Below the pieces are notes generated by a model. It worked only from the letters and a program-made list of their open reading frames with translations, was not told the origin of the DNA and searched no databases. Shown here piece by piece: positions 36,341 through 47,669 of a stretch of 64,000 nt of DNA (the stretch's first letter is position 1; every line of letters begins with the position of its first letter). Position numbers and translations under genes: made by a program. Source of the stretch: Ramazzottius varieornatus (lineage: Eukaryota; Tardigrada; Eutardigrada; Parachela; Ramazzottiidae); assembly GCA_001949185.1 (NCBI GenBank), contig BDGG01000006.1:1795657-1859656 (forward strand). The letters run 5' to 3'.

Positions 36341-38156
36341 AACATAAAATAGAGTAAAAAATAAAATAGATTGAAATAGAATAGCCAACAATCTCCGACA
36401 GAAGCTTTTCGTAATTCTCAATGCCGTTTTTTGCCATGACCGATATCGACAACTTTGTCCACGTCGCAGTAAAAGGTCCAGGAGAAACAGTTATGAACTA
36501 TCCAGGCTGAGAAAGGAACCGTTACCGATGGTAAACAGAGTGTACGCTTTACTCGTAAAATATCCGCATCACTGAGCGGTAACAGTGATTTTTTTGCATA
36601 CATCTTTCCTTCTTGTGTCCGAGGATAACAGTCTGGGTAAGACATGGTCTGGGTCAAGTGGCTTTGGCCTTGCCTGGTACAAAGCACGATTTGGTGCCGG
36701 AAGGCATGACCTATCATCCAGACCGACAGACAATCCATCCATAACAAATCAACTTATCACAAGCGACCAGAGCAATTTGGGTGTGATGATTGGCATTGGT
36801 TGGATGGGTGACTATGGTGCCTGGTGGCGTCATCCTGCCAATTATCGTGAGAGCTACACCGGGATGTCAACTTCAGGAGTCTGAAATGAACAGTATAATC
36901 CCAGACCACGTACCAGCAAGCAACAATTTGTTTCATTTCGTTGCAATCTTTCGCGAGTGTGATATTTTCCGATTTGGTAAACTCTCACACCGAATCGAAG
37001 ATTTCAGTATGAAGTCCACACCGATACTTTTGATTTGGTAAATTGCTGCACCGAAATTTCGATTAATCACACCAAATCAAACCGAAGAATCGGTAAACTG
37101 AAAAATATAACGTTTAACTTATTAACGGGAAAAACCAGGTAAAACTGGCGCAAAACGGGGCGATTTCGGTAATTTCTCATACCAAATCGATAGGTTCGAT
37201 TTAGTTTCGGTAAATTTCGGTAAATCACACTTATCCAATCTCAAAACGCCCATCAGCATTTATGCCGAAGGTCGGGGACTTCCAGTAATAAACGCATTCG
37301 AATCAGTTTGCGGACACCTACGCGATTCCTGTTCAGCTGAATTTTTTGCATAATCAATAGGTAACGAAAACGGAGCTTCTTTTGTTTTCTTTTGTCTGTG
37401 GGACCAGTCGAGTTTCCGCATATTGGCGCTACAGTTTTCTTCTGTATTCGTTTTATGGTCGATGACGTAAGTAGTATTTGCTCCGCCTCGATATTCATCT
37501 AACGCAAACAATTGAACGTGTGTTTTAGCTTCAGCAAGGCGCGGTACTGCAGCTCTACAGTGCTCGCTCATGAACTCTCTTAAAGAGCAATTCTGTTCAT
37601 CCTCGACTCTCGATCAAGAATCAACCGGCCTCCCTTGGCAGAGATGTTGAGGTTGACCAAACTGCTTGCCAAAGAATGTGCCGTGTATCGGGAACCACCT
37701 CGCGATATGCAACTGCAGGATCATGCCGCAAGAGTCTCGTGTACGGTCCCCGACACGAACTTCTCATGATATTTTATTTGGCATCCGCAAGTGGTTTTTC
37801 GGGTTCAATGTACCCGGTACATTATAAGCTTACTTTGGCAAGAGTTTACTCTTGCCAAAGTTAGTACTCTTCAAATACTGGAGCAACAACAGAACTGATA
37901 CCGAAGGAAGAGTGAGAATCCAGGGCACATCATTCCGAGAGTACAAAACGAGCCAATCCTCGTTCCTTCGGACGGAGAATGAGAGAAAGATAGATTTCCA
38001 CGGAACTTTAGAGGTCAAGATTAGCCATCAGCAATGGAGAACACCAATAAGAACAGAGGAAACTGAAAGGTAAAACAACGAGGGACGAAAGAACTGTTCA
38101 GGAAGAGGTGAGCCTCTTTCCCAAGTAACGCATCCTTAAGACCGATCGTATGGTGG
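36341..38156. other. Intergenic, includes one inverted-repeat element
   Basis: No gene recognised. Holds the element at 36956-37231 and otherwise unremarkable sequence. Confidence 0.45.
36956..37231. mobile_element. 276-bp inverted-repeat element with ACCGAAATC-type words
   Basis: Both ends read AGTGTGAT inward and are followed by many short words such as CACACCGAA, TTTCGGTAAA and CCAAATCG in opposite orientations. No clear target duplication. Probably a MITE of the same general design as the hAT-like element at 8514. Confidence 0.55.
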
Positions 38157-40350
38157 TTATCGTCGTTCGCTACGACCGTACCCTGACACTGCGTACCGTT
38201 TTGGTTGTCGACCATCTTGTCGGTCTTCCAGTCGGTAAGGATCGACACTTTGTTCTGGAGTGTTCCTGGCACCATTCTGCCATCGTGCCTTCTCTTTCTG
38301 AAAGACGCAAAACCATCAAGTAAGACTGAAAAGTTCTCACGGGTTTCTGGTTTCATCGACCTACCTCAAACGGCGAGCGTTCTATTGGCGCTATGTAGCT
38401 CTGATATGCAGCCGAACTGTGACACCTTGAATAGCCGTGATGAGGCGAGCGAGAATAATCTCGATCAGGATGATCAGGAACTGGAGTTGGTCTTGAAGAA
38501 CTGTGGTAGCCACCGTGACGAGGAGAAGACGACCGACTTCGGGAACGCTTCGGACGTTGATGAGCCGGCGACGCGGAACGTCTGGATCGTACATCTGGAC
38601 GATAGGGCGACGTTCTACGAGGTGACGGGACGGGTATGCTAGGTTTCTCCCGGGACAGACTACGATGCTTTCGAGTGTCGGAAGATGCACGGACGTCTCG
38701 GCGTCCAGCGACAGTACGTTGCGCTAGTTTGTCATTCAAGTAGTAATCTCTCATGGCAAAGTCTTTGGAGCTCGGACGTGCCCAGTGTACTATCAGTTTG
38801 AAGGCCCCATTGTCTCGATAACTGCAACGACACAGAGATTGCATCCCTGAAATGGGAGGTCCGTCAAGAAATTCGACCAGGTTATTCTCAAGTGGCGCAC
38901 ATTTTCGGTGCTATCAGCCGGAGCGGTGCGCCACTTGGAAAACTCAACAAATCTGTTTTCCGACGTAGCGCATGTTCTTAGTGTTATTAACTGAACGCGT
39001 GCGCCACTGGGAGGAACGATCTTGTCGAGCTTGCTTGGAAAAACAACACTACCTCGCAGCTCATACCTGTGGTTCAGCAGTTTGATGGCCCTGATGCCTA
39101 CTTCCAACTCCCGAATTTCCACGAAGACCACGTTACTGTTTGGCGCCAGATGTATGGCGACATATGGCAGACGGGTCTCTTCGAACACCGCACGGACAGC
39201 CTCAAAGTTGTTCCAGTGTGCTTTTAATTTTGTCCGGACTATATGCAGCACAAAGAGCTTGTAGTACCCAGAGGCGAATAAGAAAGGCACCCCAATGGTT
39301 GTATCGCCAGCATCAAGTTGCTTATCCTTTGAGGATGTTTGGGCAAGATCTGGCTGAGCAACACTCGGCTGAGGAGAGCCAGCTGTGGAAGTGATACTGA
39401 CTTGATCAGGGTCCAAGACTGCGTGAGTCCTCTCTGCGTTATTTTCAAGAAAATTCGCTATCATGTCCGAATCACTTTTTGGCGCGATAATTTCCTCACG
39501 AACTTCTTTCTTCAATACCATGTTTTTTACTGCAAATTCCGACACGAGCTTTGCGCCTGTGTCACGTTTCACTTGTGCTTCATACTTGGCAGGAACTTGG
39601 GCATCGGACGTGACAGCCAAAGGCGTTTCGCTCATCTCTGACGGAGTTGGTTCTACTGTGGTCACAACAGCGGCCTGACTACCAGCGGTCAAAGCTTCCT
39701 CCGCAAGTTTGTAGTGGCCATTGTCAATCGAAACTTTACCCCACACCTTCATGGAGTTCGTGGAACATTGGACCATCTCGGTGATCTGTTGCGAAGATAA
39801 TGCCTTTGGAAATCTGAAAAAAGAACCGAAAATGAACCGATATTCCCTAATCGACACCGACGTCACACATGCGATCGTTCGACAGGTGCTCAGCAGCGCG
39901 TTTTCACGAGAACCCTATGACGGCTACGTTACTCAATAAAAACTAACCGAAAAATCAGTAATTTTTAGATTATTCGTCCCAAAATCCTCTGGTTGATTCT
40001 TCTCACCTGAAGGCGGCCGAGATGTAGCTACATAGATCCACCAGACTCACGCCATTGACGAAGGACGAAAGGCTTCGCAGAGAATGGAGCACAGCATCAT
40101 CCATGACAGTATTGTCGGTGATGAGAATGTTCGTTAGTCGGACGTACATCCATCCCGTCGACAGCTGGACGAATGTCCCTGTTGACTTTAGAACCAGAAA
40201 CCAATCGTTACAGTGCGACGAAATAATGTCCAGAACATTGTAGAACGTCGGCTCCTTATTCTTCTCGAAGGTAATCTGCAGAGCGATGGGCATAAGCCTG
40301 TCGATGCATTCCAGCAGCAGGCTGTCAGAGTTATCCTCGTTCTTCGTCAT
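38157..40350 (-). CDS. RRM/RS cluster member 3, intact: RRM-like, RS-rich protein
   Basis: Exons 40007-40350, 39067-39813, 38365-38821 and 38157-38297 join in phases 2, 2, 0 to 562 residues. The first 114 residues form the family's conserved domain (CIDRLMPIALQI, FVQLSTGWMYVRLTN, VDLCSYISAAFR), continuing into FPKALSSQQITEMVQCS and VWGKVSIDNGHYKL, which could fold as a winged helix (inference). A variable linker leads to an RRM-like fold at about 275-380: YKLFVLHIV, VVFVEIRELEVGIRAIKLL, FKLIVHWARP. The tail is rich in Arg/Ser (SRSRSSSPRHGG) like splicing factors. Exon 4 is my choice: reading on past the GTAGGT donor at 38364 would instead stop at 38353. The family is not one I recognise; a nuclear RNA-related role is inferred from the RRM plus RS layout. 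Confidence 0.7.
38876..39040. repeat. Palindromic MITE units in intron 2 of cluster member 3
   Basis: Two successive hairpins, CTCAAGTGGCGCACATTTTC with GGTGCGCCACTTGG, and CGACGTAGCGCATGTTC with CGTGCGCCACTGGG, each with a GATCTTGTCGAGCTTG/AACTCAACAAATCTG-type arm. Confidence 0.75.
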
Positions 40351-41151
40351 TTTTCGGTCTATCGATTACTTTGGTTACTTCCTCGTCCTCAGCAACATGT
40401 CCTCCCTTAAGCTCCGTCGTTCTCGTAAACAGAAGTTAAGGTTGAGGTGGACGGAAACAGATTAGTACGATGGTTATCTCGGTGAGCAGCTGTCTCTGAG
40501 AAGTGAGAAGCCAGAATGAGAATAACCAGCTTGCCCAGAAAGAGCTGTTGATGACGCAATCGACATTATCCGCTCGTTCTGGTGAGAAACACCAAATTAA
40601 TGGCTTGTCGTACCTTCCAGAATTCGCCGGTTACGGCCGGTAAGACTAAGGGGGGCCACCCTTGCCTTGGGCCCTTGGTTGGTGGCCAGTGGACTTCGCT
40701 TCGGCACGCCCTGGCACTGAGCCATGGCAGCATGGCCCTGACATTCAGACCTCAGAACCGATCTCATTTATCAGTCATCTCTGAAAGAGTGATAGTCTGA
40801 AAATCCCGATAAGTCGGAACCCATGATTCTGGCGGACAACTGGAAACGACCAGACTGTTTTGATTTTCAGAAACAGCGAATTTAAGACAAATTACCAGAA
40901 AATAGAGAACAGGGAAAGAACTTTACCAAAGCCAAATATCAGATCTGCTTTCGTTGGAAAAGATTCAACATGGAGTCAGGCGCTTGCGAAGTAAAGATCG
41001 AATCTTCAGACACCCAACGAACTAGGCGGTAAAACTGAAAATCCAGGGACAAACATCCAGAAAGATAACGCAGAAACACCAAATACTGTAACAGAACAAC
41101 CAAGGAACTCGAAACAGAAAAAGAAGGCGATGACAAAAAAGGAAGGAACTC
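40351..41151. other. Intergenic between cluster members 3 and 4
   Basis: Upstream region of member 3 and downstream region of member 4. No coding signal. A G/C-rich patch at 40610-40740 has no recognised function. Confidence 0.4.
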
Positions 41152-43018
41152 TTATGGCGAATCTTGACCGGTTATGAAGAAGGTAAGATCGTCTTTTACA
41201 GGCGGACTTCCTTCCGGCGTAGACGGACCTATATTTCCTATGTCTTGATCCACAGAACTTGGGTATCTGTGAGCAGAATCCGATGGTGATCGCGTGCGAC
41301 GATACTTCCGCTCTCGTGGAGAACGCGACCGGTTGCGAGAACGTTTTGAGCCACGACGATCAGGCCATGCCGAACGTCTGTCGCGACGGTACAGCGAAGA
41401 TCGCGAACGACGACACAACGATCGCGGATACGCTGAGCGAGACCGAGTGCGTCGATCACGCGGTGGCGTACCTCGGACAGTCCGGCTCTTCAACGGAGAC
41501 CGATGAAGTTGCTCTCGCTGCTGCCGCCGCTCCTTCCCCCAGTTTGCGTATTCGAGATCCACCAGGTCTCGCTTGTTCGGTCGTGCCCATTCTACCGTCA
41601 GCTGAAACTTCCCTCGCTCCTGACAACTGCAAAGCAAGGACAGGATACTTCAGCAAACTTAGGAGTTCAGCAAACGTAACAAGATTGCTTCCAAAGTGGC
41701 GCACTGTTTTAGTGTTCGTGACCGCAATCATGCGCCACTTAGAAAGTCATTCTTTTCCAGTTTGTTTGCCGAGCAGCGAGCTTCCATTTGGATCTGAAGC
41801 ATACCTGTTGCGGAGCTTATCGATGGCTCGGACGCCGTCCAGAATTTCTTCCACTTCGACGAAAGCCATGTGAGGTTTTGTCGGTGGGACGAACAGACGG
41901 GCAAAACACAGACCACTTTTTCTGAGCAGGGAACGTAGGATGTCTCCGTTACCGATGTTGGCTCTCGTTCTGCCTCCGTACAACATGACCACCCTGTAGC
42001 AGTTACTGGCATACAGGAAGGGTTTGTCTGGAACGAAATCTCCTTTGACCTCTTTTAAACTGTTCAAAGGGGATACAGTTGGTTGAGGGGAATCGGCTGG
42101 CGAGATATGGCTAACTTGGTCGAAATCAACCTTCTCCAGAGACTTTCCGGATGTGCTAGCTGTGCTTTCGTTCGCATCAAATATTTCCTCGGGAAAATAT
42201 TTTTCAACAGCTGTATTTTCCGAAGCGCTTTCCGAAAGCATGCTCGTGATTCGGTCAGATGCGGGTTGTGCCTTGTGTTTCATTTCCTGCTTGGTTAGTG
42301 ACGTTGTTCGGGCTGGAAGTTTGGGCAGCCTGTCTTCTCCGAAACTGAGGTTCGTCGGGTCTTCTTCCCGGAATTTGTAGCGACCATCGAGAACCAGGAC
42401 CTTGCCTCAAACTACCATTGATTTTAGGGAGCACTGGACCATGTCCGAGATTCGTTCCAAAGAAGCTTCTCCTGGAAATCTACAAACACAACAGAAAATA
42501 AAATTACACTCTGTACCGGCACACGTGAAGCCACATTAAAAAAAGCCAATTGTCTAGAGCATTTACATAGTGAATAATGTAACGTCCGAGGCAAAACGTC
42601 AGAGGCCAAAATATGGCAAAGCCAGTATTTCAACATGTCATCCACTTCAGTTTCAAGGCTGACGTAGTCCTTACCTGAAAGCGATAAAAATACAGCTACA
42701 CAGATCCATCATTTCTACTCCTGCCGCGGGCGACGAAAGCTTTCGGAGAGTGCAGAGAACGGCATCGTTCATGGCGGTGCTGTCCGTCATGACAGTGTTG
42801 GTTTGACGGACGTAAGTCCATCCCGTCGACAGCTGAACGGATTTCCCCGTGGCTGTCAAAGCGCGATACCATTCGTGTCCACATACCGCGGTGACATGGA
42901 CGACATTCTTGAAGGTGGGTTCCTCGTTTCTCCCGATGGAGATCTGAAGAGCAGTGGGCATAATTCTGTCGATGCACCGCCGTAGGAGACTTTCTGGGCT
43001 ATCCTCCCTTTCCGCCAT
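41152..43018 (-). pseudogene. RRM/RS cluster member 4 with one in-frame TGA
   Basis: Exons 42675-43018, 41805-42479 and 41152-41626 keep the same first-exon length (344) and splice phases as members 3 and 5 and run to 498 codons. One premature TGA interrupts exon 2 near 42410, exactly where the paralogues have the Trp of MKVWGKV (here MVV-stop-GKV). Everything else is open: CIDRIMPTALQI, VQLSTGWTYVRQTN, an RRM-like part (YRVVMLYGG, MAFVEVEEILDGVRAIDKL, FQLTVEWARP) and a long RS tail (SRNRSRSPRERKYRR). It is a recently silenced copy, a null allele, or a readthrough gene; the sequence cannot decide. Confidence 0.6.
41690..41775. repeat. Palindromic MITE in intron 2 of cluster member 4
   Basis: CCAAAGTGGCGCACTG and CATGCGCCACTTAG form a hairpin, followed by a TTTCCAGTTTGTTTGCCGAGC end. 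Confidence 0.65.
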
Positions 43019-43580
43019 CCCAGCTGAATCTGCGCGAGTCCAGCGATCCGTGTAGCATCGAGGTATCCTGCAGAAAGTTATGGTTAATATTAACTTAAAT
43101 AGGGAGATTACTGCATCAAGATCAACAGAGTGAACAGACTTCTTTTTTACCGCAACCACTAAAATGAAGCACTCGATCAAAGTGACAGACAGTCAGCTCA
43201 GCTGCCGGTGTTTATTCCGCTAGTTTTAACGCACACCAGAGGGCTTGCCAAGTCGAGCGTACGGAGACGGTCCCATTGCCCAGTGGAGTTTCGAAGATCC
43301 CGATCAGTGATTCTAAAGTTTTGTTTTGAAACTTTCGGGACTCTAGAGTTCCCACACATTAAGTCCTTTCCCAGGAACATGTTCCACGACGGAAACCATG
43401 CAGGTGCGCCAAGATTGCGAGCAGATGCTTCTTCAGGGTATTAGTGAACAGGAGGAATGTATCTCATGAAACAGGACTGATAACAGCGGAAAAAATGGAC
43501 GTTAGGATCGTTTTCAGTTCATCGAGTATCACGCACAATAACAGGTACACAATAATAGAAATAAAACAATAACAGTCGTT
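43019..43580. other. Intergenic, no feature recognised
   Basis: Upstream of cluster member 4. Nothing supportable was seen. Confidence 0.4.
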
Positions 43581-43622
43581 CGTGGATCCAAGGTTGAGGA
43601 ACACAGTATCAGTAAAGACAGT

Positions 43623-43982
43623 GTGGTGGAAAGGAACAAGTACGGTGCATCTTTTCGACTTTTCTATCCGGGAAACTTCCCTGCCCCCACGAAGGCACGT
43701 CCGTCAAAGAGCCGCCTTGACGGCAAGCGGGACATCTCGACGGGTCGCACAGTTTCTTCTTCTCTCGGGCTGTCAAAGCTGCTGGAAACTGTAGAATCGG
43801 ATGATGATTCTGACGAGTGGGGACTCTTCAAGACCCGAGATCGACTTTGGGAATGGCGGACCCGCGACCCGCTTCTCCGCAGTTACCACAATGCAAGAGG
43901 TCTCATGACAATAAGATCTCTATTTGAAAAAAATCATTTGGAACTGGGTGATCTGCTCCTATGGGCCCAAGAACGCATCTAA
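43623..43982 (+). other. Unassigned open frame, possible transposase fragment
   Basis: 119 open codons without an ATG at the start. The C-terminal part, LWEWRTRDPLLRSYH followed by MTIRSLFEKNHLELGDLLLW, resembles the N-terminal part of ISXO2/Merlin-type transposases (a W-x-C/R-rich stretch, then GSxFExSxLxL...W). The zinc-binding Cys residues are not seen. Could be chance. Confidence 0.3.
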
Positions 43983-44124
43983 CAACATCCGGTTCCTGGT
44001 TTTAATGAGCGGCATTCGATAACCAACGCGCACCTCTGCACACCCACAAGTAACGATTGACCAGTGGTCACCCTTTGGCTGACCACCTGCCCCTGTACAA
44101 GGAAAGAGTTTGCCCTATGCAAGG

Positions 44125-44271
44125 GTGTGCACGCGCCTGGCCTAACTGATGCCATGGAAAAAACAGCTAGCAGCCGGTCGAAAGCGGCAACGTACATCAA
44201 ATTAAGGTGGCCATGACCGCTTTCGGCCAACTCTTTGTCCATGCTAACAGTAAGGCCAGGCGCGTGTACAG
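44125..44271. mobile_element. 147-bp MITE with GTGYACGCGCCTGGCC ends
   Basis: Left end GTGTGCACGCGCCTGGCCTA, right end (reverse complement) TGTACACGCGCCTGGCCTTA, plus an inner inverted pair CGAAAGCGG / CCGCTTTCGG. The ends resemble those of the 1.3-kb family at 46375 (TACACGCGGCTGGCCTA), so the two may be mobilised by the same transposase. Confidence 0.7.
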
Positions 44272-45778
44272 TAGTGTATTTTTGGGAATAAATTTTTGTT
44301 GCAGAGTTCTTGCTGCGGTCAGGTGTGTACCATTGATATCTGCGTGAAGTCAGAGAAGCAGGAGTGCGAACGTGGTACTGACGGCGTAATTTCTGACCTA
44401 GTTGAAATACGAAACTACAATTTTAATTAGCCATTGATTCTCCGTACAACTGGACATGATTATTCCATGTCATTCTTGGCAGTGGAAATAAGACTGTAAT
44501 GTTTAGGTGGTGGTGGAACATATCCCTTCATTCGACACGCTGGACCCTTACTGCTGATTTTCGGCCGTTAGACCTCTAACGTATCAACGTGTATGGGTCG
44601 CCGCCTATTTCCAACACGGTTCGGGTCAGAACTGACTGGTGTAGCACAGAGTGATTAATCATTTCAAGTGGCAATGAAATCAACGGAAAGAAGATCCGCA
44701 GTCCACTCTGTTCTTAGTAAACACCATGTTTCGACAGGTATAGCGGCGGAGATATCATGGGATGTCGGCAAATGAACTGAACAAGATCCCTATCTCAAGT
44801 GGTGTTCGTGTCCATTGCTACCGGCACAGAGAGTGAGCGCCTCTGGGAAAACCACCAGCTGAACTCATTTACGGACGTCTCATCCGCGCTATACACACAG
44901 ATCATCGGAAGTATTAAGATAGAAATTGCGCGGTATGCTGAAGATGAGCAGCTCGGTGTCAAATCTAGGTCCTTTTGACCCACTTTGTTTTCACATTACC
45001 CGCCAACAGGAATGAAAACTGCGCCACACAAGATAACGATTCTTCCGAGATCGTTTGCAGGCTCCCCATCTTGGTCTCGGCCATCTATACCCTTCGTCTT
45101 GTACGCCCGTCTGAATCACTGTTGTCGACTTGTGCTGTACGCGTTTTCACCACGACGTGACGGTTCTCAACATAAAGGCAAACAAAGGCCTCAGTTAGCT
45201 CACTCGCGATAGTTCAAAGTTCAATCATAACCACTGTAAAACCCTTATCTGCCGAAGTGATATCTCGCTTAATGTTCATCTGCCGCTTATGAGCTTTGCA
45301 TCATGAAATACTCTGATGAATGCTACACAAGGTTGCATCAGCCGTTTCAACTCGCCCCTAACTGCCCCAGATGAAAAAATCGATTCCTGAACATTTTTGG
45401 CCATTGACCAAATCACCCAGTCCGAAATGACTTTCTTCATTTAGTTAAGTAGTTAATTGGTCGGTATCACAACAAAAAGACAAATCAGTAACGCTCAAAG
45501 AGAGGAACAAGTTATGATAAGGTCAAAGAAATCAAATGTATATCAGAGCCATTTAGGTTGGTCGTTTTTCCACCATTTCCGGTCCTAGCCGATCCGTGAC
45601 AACAAGGTGAAATAATAAGAAATATCATACGACATATACAAAAGCAGTTGAAATGCGGTCCACTTCCGTTCGTTTTCATCCATCCTCGTGAAGGTACGTC
45701 CGGCGACGGAGAAGTCTACACAGGAAGCGCGATTTTGACGTTCCGCTCGTCTTAATTCTTCCGTCCGGCTGTCAGAAC
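44272..45778. other. Intergenic, with one palindromic MITE
   Basis: No gene recognised. A full copy of the ~125-bp MITE lies at 44758-44883. Confidence 0.45.
44758..44883. mobile_element. Copy of the ~125-bp palindromic MITE
   Basis: Starts TGGGATGTCGGCAAATGAAC and ends GAACTCATTTACGGACGTCT, with a diverged centre. Confidence 0.75.
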
Positions 45779-46249
45779 TCAAGACCTTGAAGAAGCTGAC
45801 GATTTTCGTAAACGATGATTCTCCGACGAGCGCGACCGACTTCGAGAACGCTTCGAGTAACGGCGAATCCGGTGCGCGGAGCGCTCGTGTGATCGGGTTG
45901 AACTTCGCAGAGGGGATCGTGAGCTCTTGGACGCAGAGCGAGATCGGGACGTGCTCGAGCTACCAGTAGATCCACTTGATCTGGAAGGAGATCGGTGACG
46001 TCGCGAATCTCGGTTTTCGGATTGACGACGAGCCGTTGGCTGCCGCTTTTGCCACTTTGCAAACTTCAGGTCGGCAAAGTCTTTTCCGTTGGGATGCGCC
46101 CATTCAACCGTTAGCTAGTACACTCCTTTACAGTGTAAACTGCAATTGAACAAAGTGAGCTATCCGTTTTCAGAAAAAAATTGGAATCGGCAAACAAACT
46201 CGCCCAGATAGTTTTCCTGTTGATAGGAGACGTACACATCCACTTCTTT

Positions 46250-46365
46250 TTAGTTGAAGCGTGCGCCACTTGCACAAACATTCCTGTCGTAAGTGTTTTC
46301 CCAAGTAGCGCATGTTTCTGCCGTTGTTGGTTGGCAGTGTGCGCCACTTGAAATTAACGATGTTG
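46250..46365. repeat. Palindromic MITE in intron 2 of cluster member 5
   Basis: CGTGCGCCACTTGCAC, CCAAGTAGCGCATG and TGTGCGCCACTTG in succession, between exon 3 and the larger transposon. Confidence 0.65.
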
Positions 46366-46374
46366 TCGTTTGTA

Positions 46375-47669
46375 CTGTATACGCGGCTCGCCTAGTTGTT
46401 GGCCTGGAAAAAAATTCTGGCCACTGATTTCCGAATCAGCGGCTCCACCTGCTGTATTCGCTTGCGGCTGAAACAGAAGGGGAATCACCACACATTACCG
46501 CTTTACCTACACGAGCAACCAAACGTTTGCAGAGATCTCCTCAATCATCGTAGACCTGGTTTCCTTCCATATGCTTGGTTATTTTGCTAGACAAATGCAG
46601 CACTGATGGTAAATCAACGTTTACAGCTATTCTCTTCATTAATGGAACACCACAGGAACTATCACGAACCGAACTCATAGGCGGTAACTGAGAGCAGGTA
46701 CTAGGCTGAGCTAGGCAGAATACTCCGCCACACTCATCTCGCGTCGTACCCCCCTCTTTATTTTACACGACCACACAGGTCAGGTCACCACACAGGTCAG
46801 CGCAAGATGACACAGGTCAAGTTCGAACTACAAAGGTCAACGTCAACCACACAGTTCCCGTTCAAGCCACACAGGAAAGAACTCATCGACAGGGAGCCAA
46901 CATCAATCCGAGAACCGCTAATTCGTCGTTAAAGTTTCTATGACCAAGAAGACTAATCCCAATTGCATAAGTAATTACAGCACCGAATAAAGATAATTTA
47001 ACCTTATAACTTTGCTAAACCGACGAGTCATCAACAAAAGCGGGACGGTGGGTGGGAAGAAAAGAACCAAAATAGCGTAAAACCGATCTTCCGATCGACA
47101 CGCACACAGCACGAGACATTCTTCCTTTCTCTCCACCGTACTTGTTTGTACACATGACAACCGTGCTTGAGACTATTTGACCACTTTCTTTTCTCGCTTC
47201 CTCTCAAAGTCCACCAGTTCTGTCAGCCTAAGAACTACTTAAAACGCTGATTACGAGAAGCTGTAAATGTAGATTGTACACCTAACGGCGTATCTAATAT
47301 ATTAAAACTTGAGTTTTCTCGCCGGAAAGGCTCTTACTTAGGCAATCCACCACCTTATGAGACAACCGCACGAACTGCCTTTTTCAGGCTATCCTCCGTA
47401 TACTTTCGCTGTCTCTTGCTCTTCAGACATTCCGGCATATTCCAGGCTAACCTTCCTCAAGATGGGAAAAGAAGTACGAAATAAGAAACGAAATCTGGAA
47501 TGACACTGTATTCCGCATATTGCACTGCGAAATTTTACTTGCTGACGTCACAGGGCTAGTTTCTGCTACGACATAACAATCTCTGCGTTAAACTGCCGCC
47601 AGCCCGTCCGGCCAGAAATTTGGTCCAGGCCAATAATCAGGCCAATAATTAGGCCAGCCGCGTGTACTG
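46375..47669 (-). mobile_element. Non-autonomous DNA transposon, copy B, full length
   Basis: 1,295 bp, TA on both sides (46373-46374 and 47670-47671). Inverted ends read C(A/T)GTA(C/T)ACGCGGCT, extending to about 30 bp with GCCTA and TTGGCCTG. The internal frame MPECLKSKRQRKYTEDSLKK on the minus strand stops at the same codon as in copy A. The right TA supplies positions +2/+3 of intron 2 of cluster member 5. Confidence 0.85.

Noticed and set aside
46375-47669. Transposon inserted in an exon of cluster member 5
   Set aside because: The AG/GTA donor and splice phase match the paralogues, so the element lies inside intron 2 from position +4 onward.
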